A stretch of 64,000 nucleotides of DNA, taken from NCBI RefSeq assembly GCF_000613185.1, contig NZ_CCBB010000001.1:2108001-2172000 (forward strand), in the 5' to 3' direction. Position numbers and translations under genes: made by a program. The stretch is from Mycolicibacterium cosmeticum (lineage in GTDB: Bacteria; Actinomycetota; Actinomycetes; Mycobacteriales; Mycobacteriaceae). The number at the start of each line of letters is the position of its first letter. Position 1 is the stretch's first letter. The notes beneath the pieces are model-generated. The model searched no databases. It saw nothing but the letters and a program-made list of their open reading frames with translations, and was not told where the DNA came from. Below, in pieces: positions 45,118 through 54,692 of this stretch.

Positions 45118-46239
45118 TCAGGCGATCGCCGACACGGAGGCCAGCAGGCGCTGCTTGAAGGCGTCCGGCAGGGCGACGTAACCGGCCTGGGACAGGCTGG
45201 CCTGCCCCTGGTTGGCGGCCACCGTCAGGAACGACTTGACCGCGGCGGCGGTGTCGGCGTCGTACCCCTTGGAGCAGACGATCTCGTAGGTGGCCAGCAT
45301 CAGCGGGTAGGCGCCGGCTTCCTTGGAGGCGTAGAGCGCGTTCAGGTCCAGGGTGAGGTCCTTGCCCTCGGCCTTGAACTTGGCGGCGCCGACGGCCTTG
45401 GCGGTGGACTCGTCGGTCAGCGCGACCGCGCCGGCCCCGCTGTCGATCTGGGCGTAGGGCAGACCCGCGGCCGCGGCCGGGCTCTTCTCCACGTAGCCGA
45501 TGGCGCCCGGGGTGGCCTGCACGGCCTGCACCACACCGGAGGACTTCTGCGCGCCCTCACCGGCACCGCCCTGGAATTCCTTGCCCGCACCCTTGGTCCA
45601 GGTCTGCGGGGCGGCGGCGGCCAGGTACTTCTGGAAGTTGTCGGTGGTGCCCGACGAGTCCGACCGGTAGATCGGGGTGATGTCCGCATCCGGCAGGGTG
45701 GTGCCCGCGTTCAGCGCGGCGATGGCCGGGTCGTTCCACTTCTTGATCTGGCCCTGGAAGATCTTGGCGAGCACGTCGGGGTTGACGACGAGCTTGTCGA
45801 CGCCCTCGATGTTGTAGGCCAGCGCGACGGGGCCGAAGACCAGCGGCAGGTTCCAGGCCTCGTTGCCGCCGCAGCGGTCGGCGGCCTTCTTGACCTGGTC
45901 GTCCTTGAGGGCCGAGTCGGATCCGGCGAAGTCGACCTGCTTGGCGATGAACTGGTCCACACCCGCACCGGAACCGGTCGGGTTGTACGCCAGGGACTTG
46001 CCCGAGCAGACCTGGCCCCACACCTTGTTGAACTCGGCGATCGCGTTCTGCTGCGCGGTCGAGCCCTCGGCGGTCAGGCTGTTCTTGCCGGCGCAATCGG
46101 CGGCCGAGGCCGAGCTGCCGGAGGCGGCCGACGACGAGGCGGTGCCGGCGTTGTTGTCGCTGCCACAGGCGGCCAGGGTCAGAGCGGCCGCGGCCGACAG
46201 CGTGACACCAAAGACCTTGCCAAAGCGATTGAGCTTCAC
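45118..46239 (-). CDS. pstS: Phosphate-binding lipoprotein PstS
   Basis: This 373-residue substrate-binding lipoprotein has a signal with lipobox LAAC (Cys about residue 25), followed by a Ser/Ala/Gly linker and the phosphate-binding fold (AEGSTAQQNAI, FAGSDSAL, YRSDSSGTTDNF). It starts with GTG. A PHO-box-like tandem lies about 72-93 bases upstream, consistent with RegX3 induction under low phosphate. Confidence 0.95.
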   Translation of the reverse strand: MKLNRFGKVFGVTLSAAAALTLAACGSDNNAGTASSSAASGSSASAADCAGKNSLTAEGSTAQQNAIAEFNKVWGQVCSGKSLAYNPTGSGAGVDQFIAKQVDFAGSDSALKDDQVKKAADRCGGNEAWNLPLVFGPVALAYNIEGVDKLVVNPDVLAKIFQGQIKKWNDPAIAALNAGTTLPDADITPIYRSDSSGTTDNFQKYLAAAAPQTWTKGAGKEFQGGAGEGAQKSSGVVQAVQATPGAIGYVEKSPAAAAGLPYAQIDSGAGAVALTDESTAKAVGAAKFKAEGKDLTLDLNALYASKEAGAYPLMLATYEIVCSKGYDADTAAAVKSFLTVAANQGQASLSQAGYVALPDAFKQRLLASVSAIA

Positions 46240-46310
46240 TTATCCCACTTTCGGTTGACGGCTTCAGACTCTCCGGCAACGTATGCGCTGGTGGTGGACT
46301 CTTCGCAGAT

Positions 46311-46332
46311 GGAAAGTGAACGGAAGGTGAAT
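46311..46332 (-). promoter_or_regulatory. RegX3/PHO-box-like 11-base tandem upstream of pstS
   Basis: On the minus strand ATTCACCTTCC and GTTCACTTTCC stand in tandem with an 11-base period, as in the direct repeats bound by RegX3/PhoP regulators. It lies about 80 bases before the pstS start. Confidence 0.65.
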
Positions 46333-46408
46333 AGGTCCAGGGTGTTCACAGGATGCTGAGAATCCGACGCGGACACCCGAGTCGCGGCTCCGCGGGAGCG
46401 ATTCGGCC

Positions 46409-46861
46409 TCAGCGCGCGTAGAGCTCGGAGAGCGCGTGCACCAGCGGTGCGAGCTCGGGGAGCTCGCGCGCTTGCGCCAGGGCGGCCTCGAGTGTGGCGT
46501 CATGCGTGGGGCGAGCCTCCTGGAGTAACCGGCGGCCCGAATCGGTGAGTTCGGTGTAGATCCCGCGGCGATCCTCGGCACACAGGATCCGCCTGAGCAG
46601 CCCGCGGTCCTCGAGGCGGTTGACCAGCCGGGTGGTCGCGCTACTACTCAGGGCGGTGGCCCTGGCGAGCTGCGACATGCGCATATGCCACCCGTCTTGG
46701 CGGCTCAATGCGTCGAGCACCGTGTATTCGACGACCGACAGGCTGTGGGCGCGCTGCAACGCCCGCTCGAGATCGGTGTCCAGGGCGCCGTACAGCGCTG
46801 CCAGGGTGCGCCAGCCCTGCGCACGGATCTCGACGGCGTCGTCGGCAATCCCCACGGTCAT
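46409..46861 (-). CDS. MarR-family regulator of divergent MFS gene
   Basis: The 150-residue MarR protein has its helix-turn-helix at about 60-95 (QLARATALSSSATTRLVNRLEDRGLL). It is divergent from the MFS transporter; the 136-base gap between them contains paired GCGTGTGCA/TGCACACGC arms. This is the usual layout of a drug- or metabolite-sensing regulator and its exporter. Confidence 0.88.
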   Translation of the reverse strand: MTVGIADDAVEIRAQGWRTLAALYGALDTDLERALQRAHSLSVVEYTVLDALSRQDGWHMRMSQLARATALSSSATTRLVNRLEDRGLLRRILCAEDRRGIYTELTDSGRRLLQEARPTHDATLEAALAQARELPELAPLVHALSELYAR

Positions 46862-46911
46862 CTCCTCGGTCGACGGCTACATCACACCTTATCAGCTTGC
46901 GCCGATATAGC

Positions 46912-46976
46912 GCGTGTGCAACATTAATGACCGGCGTCTGCAATTACTGCACACGCATGTAACCGGCGTATGCACG
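46912..46976. promoter_or_regulatory. Repeats between MarR and MFS genes
   Basis: GCGTGTGCA (46912-46920) and TGCACACGC (46948-46956) are perfect but widely spaced inverted arms. TGCA-5-TGCA (46939-46951) and a direct repeat ACCGGCGTNTGCA (starting near 46930 and 46962) are also present. Together they probably hold the MarR sites and the two promoters. Confidence 0.5.
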
Positions 46977-46997
46977 CTTGTAGTGAAAGGAATCGCG

Positions 46998-48209
46998 ATG
47001 CCCATAGGTCTGCTCGCACTGGCCATCGGCGGATTCGGTATCGGGCTCACCGAGTTCGTCATCATGGGGTTGCTTCCCGAAGTGGCGACCGACTTTGCGG
47101 TGAGCGAGGCCACCGCGGGCTATCTGATCTCCGGATACGCCCTCTCGGTGGCGGTCGGCGCCGTCCTGCTCACCGCCGCAGTGACCCGATTCGACCGCAA
47201 GCGGGTGCTGCTGGGGCTGATGGTGCTGTTCATCGTGGGCAACCTGATGTCGGCGGTCGCGCCCACCTACGGCGTGATGTTGGGCGGCAGGATCGTCGCC
47301 GCCCTGTGCCACGGCGCCTTCTTCGGGATCGGCTCGGTCGTTGCGGCCGACCTGGTGGCCGAGAACAAGCGCGCGAGTGCGATCGCCATGATGTTCGCCG
47401 GGCTCACCGTTGCCAATGTGCTCGGCGTTCCCCTGGGTACGCTGCTGGGCCAACAGCTGGGATGGCGTTCGACCTTCTGGGCGATCACCGTCATCGGCGT
47501 GATCGCGATGATCGGGATCGCCGCCCTGGTCCCCGATATCGAGCGCGACAACTACACCGGCCTGCGCGGCGAGCTCAGGGCCTTCCGCCATCCCCAGGTG
47601 TGGCTGTCCAAGGTGATCACCATTCTCGGCTACGGCGGGATGTTCGGCGCCTTCACCTACATCGCCTTCACCCTCACCGAGGTGAGTGGCTTTGCGTCGT
47701 CAAGTGTTCCGTGGCTGCTGGTGCTGTTCGGCGTCGGCCTACTGGTCGGAAACACGTTGGGCGCCAAGGCCGCCGACCGTGCCCTGACCCCCGCCCTGAT
47801 GTCGATCCTGGCGCTGTTGACCGTCGTGCTGGTCGGGTTCGCGGCCACCGCGCAGTACAAGGTGAGCGCGGTCATCGCCCTGTTCCTCATGGGCGCCTTC
47901 GGTTTTGCCACCGTGCCGGGACTTCAGATGCGCATCATGAACTACGCCGCGGGCGCACCCACCCTCGCTTCGGGCGCCAACATCGCCGCGTTCAACGTCG
48001 GCAATGCGCTCGGGGCCTGGCTGGGTGGGTTGACCATCGCGGCGGGCCTGGGATTCACCTCACCGATCTGGATGGGCGCCGTCGTCACCGTGGTCGGCCT
48101 GATCGTCCTGGTGGGCGCCACGGCCCTGGATCGTTCCGGTGGCCGGACGCCGGCAGCCGGACCCGACAGCAGCGTCGACGCTCACCAGCCGGTGGTGTCC
48201 AAGGGCTGA
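46998..48209 (+). CDS. MFS transporter (DHA1, AraJ/YdhP-like)
   Basis: The 403-residue product has 12 predicted transmembrane helices and begins GFGIGLTEFVIMGLLPEVA, typical of the AraJ/drug:H+ antiporter-1 group. FDRKRVLLGLM is the cytoplasmic loop 2-3 motif. I chose the ATG at 46998 because GAAAGG precedes it. It probably exports a toxic compound sensed by the divergent MarR protein. Confidence 0.88.
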   Translation: MPIGLLALAIGGFGIGLTEFVIMGLLPEVATDFAVSEATAGYLISGYALSVAVGAVLLTAAVTRFDRKRVLLGLMVLFIVGNLMSAVAPTYGVMLGGRIVAALCHGAFFGIGSVVAADLVAENKRASAIAMMFAGLTVANVLGVPLGTLLGQQLGWRSTFWAITVIGVIAMIGIAALVPDIERDNYTGLRGELRAFRHPQVWLSKVITILGYGGMFGAFTYIAFTLTEVSGFASSSVPWLLVLFGVGLLVGNTLGAKAADRALTPALMSILALLTVVLVGFAATAQYKVSAVIALFLMGAFGFATVPGLQMRIMNYAAGAPTLASGANIAAFNVGNALGAWLGGLTIAAGLGFTSPIWMGAVVTVVGLIVLVGATALDRSGGRTPAAGPDSSVDAHQPVVSKG

Positions 48210-48212
48210 GCG

Positions 48213-49828
<1,616 letters not shown>

Positions 49829-50013
49829 AAGGCCCTCCGGCGCCCTGGCGGATTCCCTGGGACAACGGTGTCGAAGGTCATCTTCCAGATTCATGGCTGA
49901 CACGTGGCCGTTACGACCGACGATCACCTGAGGATAGCGTGCTACCTGGTGGTTAGCTGACTTGAATGAGCGCCTGCGGCTGCGGTCGGGCTGCGGTGCG
50001 CCAGAATGTCCCG

Positions 50014-50811
50014 GTGCGCAAACTGCTGGCCGGTCTCATCGCCACCCTCACCGCCGTGGTGGTCGGGGCCGTCGCGGCCGATTTCGGCGCGGCGATCTAC
50101 GCGGAGTACCGGCTGGCGCGCAGTGTCCGGACCGCGGCGGACCTGTCCTTCGACCCGTGGGCCAGCATCCTGAGCTTTCCGTTCGTCACCCAGGCCGAAA
50201 ACCATCGCTACAAAGAGGTGGAGATCCGGGCCGCGGGCGTCGATCACCCGGTCACCGGGAAGGTGTCCCTGGAAGCCACCATGCACCGCGTCGACCTGCA
50301 TGACTCGTCGTGGCTGATCGGCCCCGGCGCCGTCCTGCCGGTCGGCAAGCTGGAGAGCCGGATCATCATCGACTCCCGGCACATCGGCAATGTCATGGGC
50401 ATCAAAGATCTGCAGATCGAGGCGCCACCGCGGGAATCCAACGATGCCAGCGACAACACCACCGAGTCGGGTATCTCCAGCGGTAACGGGCTGGTGTTCA
50501 CCGGCACCCCGACCGCCGCGGGCTTCGCCAAGCGGGTCAGCGTGTCGGTCGACCTCACCCTCGACGGCCCCAACCAGTCGACGCTGGTGCTCACCCCGAC
50601 CGGCGTGCTGACCGGTCCCGGCACCGCGGACCAAACCGTCCCGGAGGACCGGGCCGCGGCGGTGCTGCAGGCCTTCACCTCCCGGGTACCCGGCCAGAAG
50701 CTGCCCTTCGGTCTCACGCCCACCTCGGCGGGTGTCCGCGGATCCGACATCATCGTGGAAGGCATAACCGAGGGAGTAACCATCACGCTCGACGGGTTTC
50801 GACAGTCATGA
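50014..50811 (+). CDS. lmeA: LmeA-like envelope protein (DUF2993)
   Basis: The 265-residue protein has an N-terminal hydrophobic signal or anchor (about 3-25) and a DUF2993 beta-rich domain. LmeA (MSMEG_5785/Rv0817c, from memory) is a periplasmic phospholipase-like factor needed for lipomannan elongation. I chose the GTG at 50014 because it places basic residues directly before the hydrophobic segment. An ATG at 49966 is possible. Its stop overlaps the thiX start (ATGA). Confidence 0.82.
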   Translation: MRKLLAGLIATLTAVVVGAVAADFGAAIYAEYRLARSVRTAADLSFDPWASILSFPFVTQAENHRYKEVEIRAAGVDHPVTGKVSLEATMHRVDLHDSSWLIGPGAVLPVGKLESRIIIDSRHIGNVMGIKDLQIEAPPRESNDASDNTTESGISSGNGLVFTGTPTAAGFAKRVSVSVDLTLDGPNQSTLVLTPTGVLTGPGTADQTVPEDRAAAVLQAFTSRVPGQKLPFGLTPTSAGVRGSDIIVEGITEGVTITLDGFRQS

Positions 50812-51239
50812 ACACTTCCATGGCCCTGGCCATCGTCGTGGTGATCGGCGTGCTGGGCATCGGCTATATCGTCGGCCGGCTGGTGACCCTGCGCGCCGGC
50901 CTGCTGCGGGCCGCCGCCGAGGATGCCGCCGTCGAGGACGTCGACACCTCCGATCTCGGGCTGTCCGGCACAGGCCCGACGATCGTGCATTTCACCGCCG
51001 TCTGGTGCGGCCCGTGCGCGGCAGTGCGCCGCGTCGTCACCCAGGTCTGCGCCGAGCTGCCGGCGGTCGCCCACGTCGAGATCGACATGGACGCCAATCC
51101 GGCGGCCGCCCGGCGGCTTTCGGTGTTGTCGCTGCCGACCACGTTCATCTTCGACGCGCAGGGCCGGCAACGCTATCGCGCCACCGGGGTTCCCAAGGCC
51201 GCTGACCTGCGTTCGGCGCTGGAACCGCTATTGGCCTGA
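50808..51239 (+). CDS. thiX: Membrane-anchored thioredoxin-like protein ThiX
   Basis: The 143-residue protein has an N-terminal helix (about 3-22) and a thioredoxin domain with the active site AVWCGPCAAV, followed by the cis-Pro segment LPTTF. It probably works as a thiol oxidoreductase at the membrane. It is coupled to lmeA and stands directly before the cysA2 operon promoter. Confidence 0.88.
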   Translation: MNTSMALAIVVVIGVLGIGYIVGRLVTLRAGLLRAAAEDAAVEDVDTSDLGLSGTGPTIVHFTAVWCGPCAAVRRVVTQVCAELPAVAHVEIDMDANPAAARRLSVLSLPTTFIFDAQGRQRYRATGVPKAADLRSALEPLLA

Positions 51240-51255
51240 CCACGGGGTCAACAGG

Positions 51256-51261
51256 TATTGT
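51256..51261 (+). promoter_or_regulatory. -10 hexamer of the cysteine-leader/cysA2 operon
   Basis: TATTGT lies 7 bases before the GTG at 51269, fitting a leaderless transcript that begins with the polycysteine ORF. Confidence 0.6.
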
Positions 51262-51268
51262 GTGCGTC

Positions 51269-51364
51269 GTGTCCGCCCGCCTTGAGCTGCTGCTCACCAA
51301 GCGCCGCGCAGTCGATCTGTGCCGCGTCGCGGGTTGTTGCTGTTGTTGTTGTTGTAGCTGCTGA
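51269..51364 (+). CDS. Leaderless polycysteine uORF (cysteine attenuator) of cysA2 operon
   Basis: A 31-codon ORF starts with GTG (in-frame GTG also at 51260) and contains seven Cys codons in a row (51335-51355), then Ser-Cys and TGA. Polycysteine leaderless uORFs before cysA2-type operons are described in mycobacteria as cysteine-responsive attenuators: ribosomes stalling on scarce Cys-tRNA raise expression downstream. It lies 101 bases before the DUF4395 gene. Confidence 0.9.
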   Translation: MSARLELLLTKRRAVDLCRVAGCCCCCCCSC

Positions 51365-51465
51365 GTAGCCGCGCCTCTTTCACTGCGCCGCGCTCGGGGC
51401 CGGGCCTGACTGGCCGGACGTGCCCCAATTCAGCCCCAACCCAGCCACGCAACAGGAGCACGAAC

Positions 51466-51927
51466 ATGTCCACCAGCACCACCACCGCCCTCGATCAGGT
51501 TGATGTCCGCGGCCCACGCTTCGCCGCCTGGGTCACCACCGCGGTCCTGATCGTCACGCTGCTCGTCGCGCCGATCAGCGCGCCCGCCGCGGCCGTCATC
51601 CTCGGCCTGCAAGCCGCCGTCTTCGCGATCGGGGCCACCCTCGGACCCCGCAAGCATCCCTACGGCCGGGTGTTCGCCACCTTCGTCGCGCCGCGGCTGG
51701 GCCCGGTCACCGAGAAGGAGCCGGTACCCCCGCTGAAGTTCGCCCAGCTGGTCGGCTTCGTCTTCGCCGTCGTCGGCACCGCGGGTTTCGCGGCCGGACT
51801 CGATGCGCTCGGCCTGGTTGCGACCGCGTTCGCCCTGTTCGCGGCGTTCCTGAACGCGGCCTTCGGCATCTGCCTGGGCTGCCAGATCTACCCGTTCGTC
51901 GCTCGCCTGCGACGCGCAACCCCCTGA
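51466..51927 (+). CDS. DUF4395 membrane protein
   Basis: The 153-residue product has about four transmembrane helices, grouped in pairs, and ends with GICLGCQIYPF containing a CxxC pair. DUF4395 proteins are often linked to rhodanese/sulfur genes. It is the first structural gene after the polycysteine leader and lies 29 bases before cysA2, so it may move a sulfur or thiol compound, which is untested. Confidence 0.85.
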   Translation: MSTSTTTALDQVDVRGPRFAAWVTTAVLIVTLLVAPISAPAAAVILGLQAAVFAIGATLGPRKHPYGRVFATFVAPRLGPVTEKEPVPPLKFAQLVGFVFAVVGTAGFAAGLDALGLVATAFALFAAFLNAAFGICLGCQIYPFVARLRRATP

Positions 51928-51956
51928 CAAGCGGATAACCCGAAAGGAACCACTAC

Positions 51957-52790
51957 ATGGCACGCTCCGACGTCCTGGTCTCCACCGACTGGGCCGAGAG
52001 CAATCTCGACGCGCCGAACACCGTCTTCGTCGAGGTCGACGAGGACACGTCGGCCTACGAAGGCGGCCACATCGCCGGCGCCGTCCGGCTGGACTGGAAG
52101 ACCGAGCTGCAGGATCAGGTCAAGCGCGACTTCGTCGACCAGCAGCAGTTCTCGAAGCTGTTGTCCGACAAGGGAATCAGCAACGACGACACCGTGATCC
52201 TGTACGGCGGCAACAACAACTGGTTCGCCGCGTACGCGTACTGGTACTTCAAGCTGTACGGCCACGAGAACGTCAAGCTGCTCGACGGTGGCCGCAAGAA
52301 GTGGGAACTGGACGGCCGCCCGCTGGTGACGGATGTGCCGGATCGGCCCGCCACCAGCTACACGGCCAAGGCACCCAACAACGCCATCCGCGCCTTCCGC
52401 GACGAGGTCATCGCCGCGATCGGCGCCAAGAACCTGGTCGACGTGCGCTCTCCCGACGAGTTCTCCGGCAAGATCCTGGCCCCGGCGCACCTGCCGCAGG
52501 AACAGAGCCAGCGGCCCGGCCACATCCCCGGCGCCATCAACGTGCCGTGGAGCAAGGCGGCCAACGAGGACGGCACCTTCAAGTCCGACGAGGACCTGGC
52601 CAAGCTGTACGCCGAGGCCGGCCTGGACGGGCAGAAGGAGACCATCGCGTACTGCCGCATCGGTGAGCGTTCCTCGCACACCTGGTTCGTGCTGCAGGAG
52701 CTGCTGGGTCACCAGAACGTCAAGAACTACGACGGCAGTTGGACGGAATACGGCTCCCTGGTGGGTGCCCCGATCGAGTTGGGAAGTTGA
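51957..52790 (+). CDS. cysA2: Thiosulfate sulfurtransferase CysA2
   Basis: The 277-residue enzyme has two rhodanese domains (about 10-125 and 150-270). The catalytic Cys lies in AYCRIGERSSHTW of the second domain. It transfers sulfane sulfur from thiosulfate to a thiol. AAAGGAACC precedes the ATG. Co-transcription with sseC and regulation by the polycysteine leader are expected. Confidence 0.94.
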   Translation: MARSDVLVSTDWAESNLDAPNTVFVEVDEDTSAYEGGHIAGAVRLDWKTELQDQVKRDFVDQQQFSKLLSDKGISNDDTVILYGGNNNWFAAYAYWYFKLYGHENVKLLDGGRKKWELDGRPLVTDVPDRPATSYTAKAPNNAIRAFRDEVIAAIGAKNLVDVRSPDEFSGKILAPAHLPQEQSQRPGHIPGAINVPWSKAANEDGTFKSDEDLAKLYAEAGLDGQKETIAYCRIGERSSHTWFVLQELLGHQNVKNYDGSWTEYGSLVGAPIELGS

Positions 52791-52791
52791 T

Positions 52792-53094
52792 ATGTGCTCT
52801 GCACCGAAGCAAGGCGTGACGCTGCCGGCCGGCGTCGACCTGGAGAAGGAAACCGTCATCACCGGTCGCGTGGTGGACGGCAGCGGCCAGGCCGTCGGCG
52901 GGGCATTCGTCCGGCTGCTGGACGGCTCTGACGAGTTCACCGCCGAGGTGGTCGCCTCGGCAACCGGTGATTTCCGGTTCTTCGCCGCGCCGGGCACCTG
53001 GACCGTGCGGGCGCTCTCGCCCGCCGGTAACGGCGACGCCAGCGTGACCCCGTCGGGCGCCGGTATCCACGAAGTGGACATCAAGGTCGCCTGA
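52792..53094 (+). CDS. sseC: SseC-like DUF1416 protein
   Basis: The 100-residue protein (MCSAPKQGVTLPAGVDLEKE) matches SseC/DUF1416, a beta-sandwich protein encoded after cysA2 in mycobacteria and of unknown exact role in sulfur metabolism. The ATG is one base beyond the cysA2 stop. Confidence 0.9.
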   Translation: MCSAPKQGVTLPAGVDLEKETVITGRVVDGSGQAVGGAFVRLLDGSDEFTAEVVASATGDFRFFAAPGTWTVRALSPAGNGDASVTPSGAGIHEVDIKVA

Positions 53095-53163
53095 CGCCGA
53101 TCAAGGCGAGGCACGAGCCGATGAGAAGTCAGGCCATCGTGCACCGCCTGACGCCGATCGTGT

Positions 53164-53199
53164 GCCGCTGCGCCCGGACTCCGGTTCGAGCGCAGCGGC
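53164..53199. terminator. Hairpin after the cysA2-sseC operon
   Basis: GCCGCTGCGC and GCGCAGCGGC (10 perfect pairs) enclose a 16-base loop. No U-run follows, so it may slow or process RNA more than act as a classical terminator. The short direct repeat GCCTGACGCCGATC near 53089 and 53146 flanks the left side. Confidence 0.5.
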
Positions 53200-53209
53200 C
53201 CTCGGCAGT

Positions 53210-53215
53210 TAGACT
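53210..53215 (+). promoter_or_regulatory. -10 hexamer of small membrane gene (leaderless)
   Basis: TAGACT lies 6 bases before the GTG at 53222. Confidence 0.55.
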
Positions 53216-53221
53216 CCTGAC

Positions 53222-53320
53222 GTGGTCCTCTTCTTCGAATTCATGCTCGTGGCGGCCGTTGTCGTCATCACCTGGTTCGCGCTGTACGCCCTGTACCGTC
53301 TGATCACCGACGAGGCGTGA
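53222..53320 (+). CDS. 32-residue single-helix membrane peptide
   Basis: GTG to TGA encodes [18 protein letters not shown] followed by [14 protein letters not shown]: one membrane helix with an acidic end. A leaderless promoter precedes it and its stop overlaps the next start (GTGA), so it is very likely translated and coupled to the nitrobindin-like gene. No name known to me. Confidence 0.65.
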   Translation: MVLFFEFMLVAAVVVITWFALYALYRLITDEA

Positions 53321-53970
53321 GCGCCGGCGACGCGGTCGAGCCCGGCTCGGGTGACCGGGCCGTGGCCGCTGCCGCCGAGCGGGCCAGGATCACCGCCTCC
53401 CGCAACATCCCCACCTTCGACGATCTGCCGTTACCGGCCGATACGGCGAACCTGCGCGAGGGTGCGGACCTCAACCCAGCCTTGCTGGCACTGCTGCCGC
53501 TGGTCGGCGTGTGGCGCGGTGAGGGCGAAGGCCGCGACACCCATGGTGATTACCGGTTCGGCCAGCAGATCATCGTCTCCCACGACGGTGGCGATTACCT
53601 GAACTGGGACAGCCGGTCCTGGCGCCTCGGCCCGGAGGGCGAGTTCGCCTCCACCGGCTTCCGCGAGACCGGGTTCTGGCGCTTCGTCAACGACCCGACG
53701 GACCCGTCCGAAACCCAGGCCATCGAGCTGCTGCTGGCCCATTCGGCCGGCTATATCGAACTGTTCTACGGCCGCCCGCGCAATCAATCCTCCTGGGAAC
53801 TGGCCACCGATGCCTTGGCGCGCAGCAAGTCCGGTCTGTTGGTCGGCGGCGCCAAGCGGTTGTACGGCATCGTCGAGGACGGTGACCTGGCCTACGTCGA
53901 GGAGCGGGTGGACGCCGACGGCGGGCTGGTGCCGCACCTGTCGGCACGGCTGAGCCGCTTCGTCGGATAA
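53317..53970 (+). CDS. Nitrobindin-like heme-binding beta-barrel protein (Rv0813c-like)
   Basis: The 217-residue FABP-like/nitrobindin-family protein has the GVWRGEGEG motif and a C-terminal [10 protein letters not shown] segment that carries the probable heme-ligand His. Family members bind ferric heme and isomerise peroxynitrite. The GTG start overlaps the small membrane gene stop (GTGA). Confidence 0.88.
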   Translation: MSAGDAVEPGSGDRAVAAAAERARITASRNIPTFDDLPLPADTANLREGADLNPALLALLPLVGVWRGEGEGRDTHGDYRFGQQIIVSHDGGDYLNWDSRSWRLGPEGEFASTGFRETGFWRFVNDPTDPSETQAIELLLAHSAGYIELFYGRPRNQSSWELATDALARSKSGLLVGGAKRLYGIVEDGDLAYVEERVDADGGLVPHLSARLSRFVG

Positions 53971-54065
53971 CCCTCGCAGCACATAACCCACGCCCAGCCT
54001 GGCTATATCGGTCGCCCAGCACCGGCCCATACCGTCGTCTCCGTCAATTCGAGAACGGAGAACTC

Positions 54066-54458
54066 ATGGCTCTGACAGCACTACGCACCGCGGCGCTGGG
54101 CGTCACCGGGGCGGCCTTGATCGCCGGCGTGGTCGGTTGTTCGTCGGGCGGAACGTCCACGGAATCAACGACTTCGGCGACGGCATCGTCCTCGACTGCC
54201 ACGTCGGAATCGACGTCGGCAGCGGCCGCGCCGGACGGTCACGATGCTTTCACCGCCTGCATGACAGAGCACGGCGTGCCCGCACCACCGGAGGGTGGTC
54301 CACCCGCCGGGATGACCCCGCCGAGCGGTCCGCCGCCTTCGGGCGCACCCCAGCCCGGCGAGGGCAAGACGCCGCCGGCACCGCAAGGCATCGACCAGGG
54401 GACGTGGGACAAAGCCAACGAGGCGTGCGCGTCGCTCGCGCCCGCACCCCCGAAGTAG
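54066..54458 (+). CDS. Small proline-rich lipoprotein, unknown
   Basis: The 130-residue protein has a lipoprotein signal with Cys25 in VVGCSSGG, followed by a Ser/Thr linker and a region with two Cys (FTACMTEHGVPAPP, NEACASL) and PP repeats. GGAGAAC precedes the ATG. I do not recognise a named family. Confidence 0.75.
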   Translation: MALTALRTAALGVTGAALIAGVVGCSSGGTSTESTTSATASSSTATSESTSAAAAPDGHDAFTACMTEHGVPAPPEGGPPAGMTPPSGPPPSGAPQPGEGKTPPAPQGIDQGTWDKANEACASLAPAPPK

Positions 54459-54472
54459 TCCGGAAATGGGGC

Positions 54473-54522
54473 GGCCCCCGAGCCGTGATTCCTGGTTGGA
54501 CAAAACCAAGGGCTCGGGGGCC
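54473..54522. terminator. Long hairpin after the lipoprotein gene
   Basis: GGCCCCCGAGCC (54473-54484) and GGCTCGGGGGCC (54511-54522) form 12 perfect pairs. The loop itself contains TGGTT/AACCA, so a branched structure is possible. No T-run follows. Confidence 0.6.
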
Positions 54523-54575
54523 GGGTGGCTGCTCGGAATTCGCCAGCGCTCGCAGGTGGATTCCTCGCGCCTGGT

Positions 54576-54591
54576 GCTGCTAGCTAGCAGC
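54576..54591. repeat. 16-base perfect palindrome
   Basis: GCTGCTAGCTAGCAGC is its own reverse complement, centred on CTAG, in the gap before pabC. No gene is seen in 54459-54692. Confidence 0.6.
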
Positions 54592-54692
54592 CACCTCACA
54601 TGTCCGTATGTCACTCAATTTGTCGGACCACCTCCTTCCCTGTGTACCGACGAACGTACCCGCGCCCGGCGGAGCCGACAACCGATTTTCGG

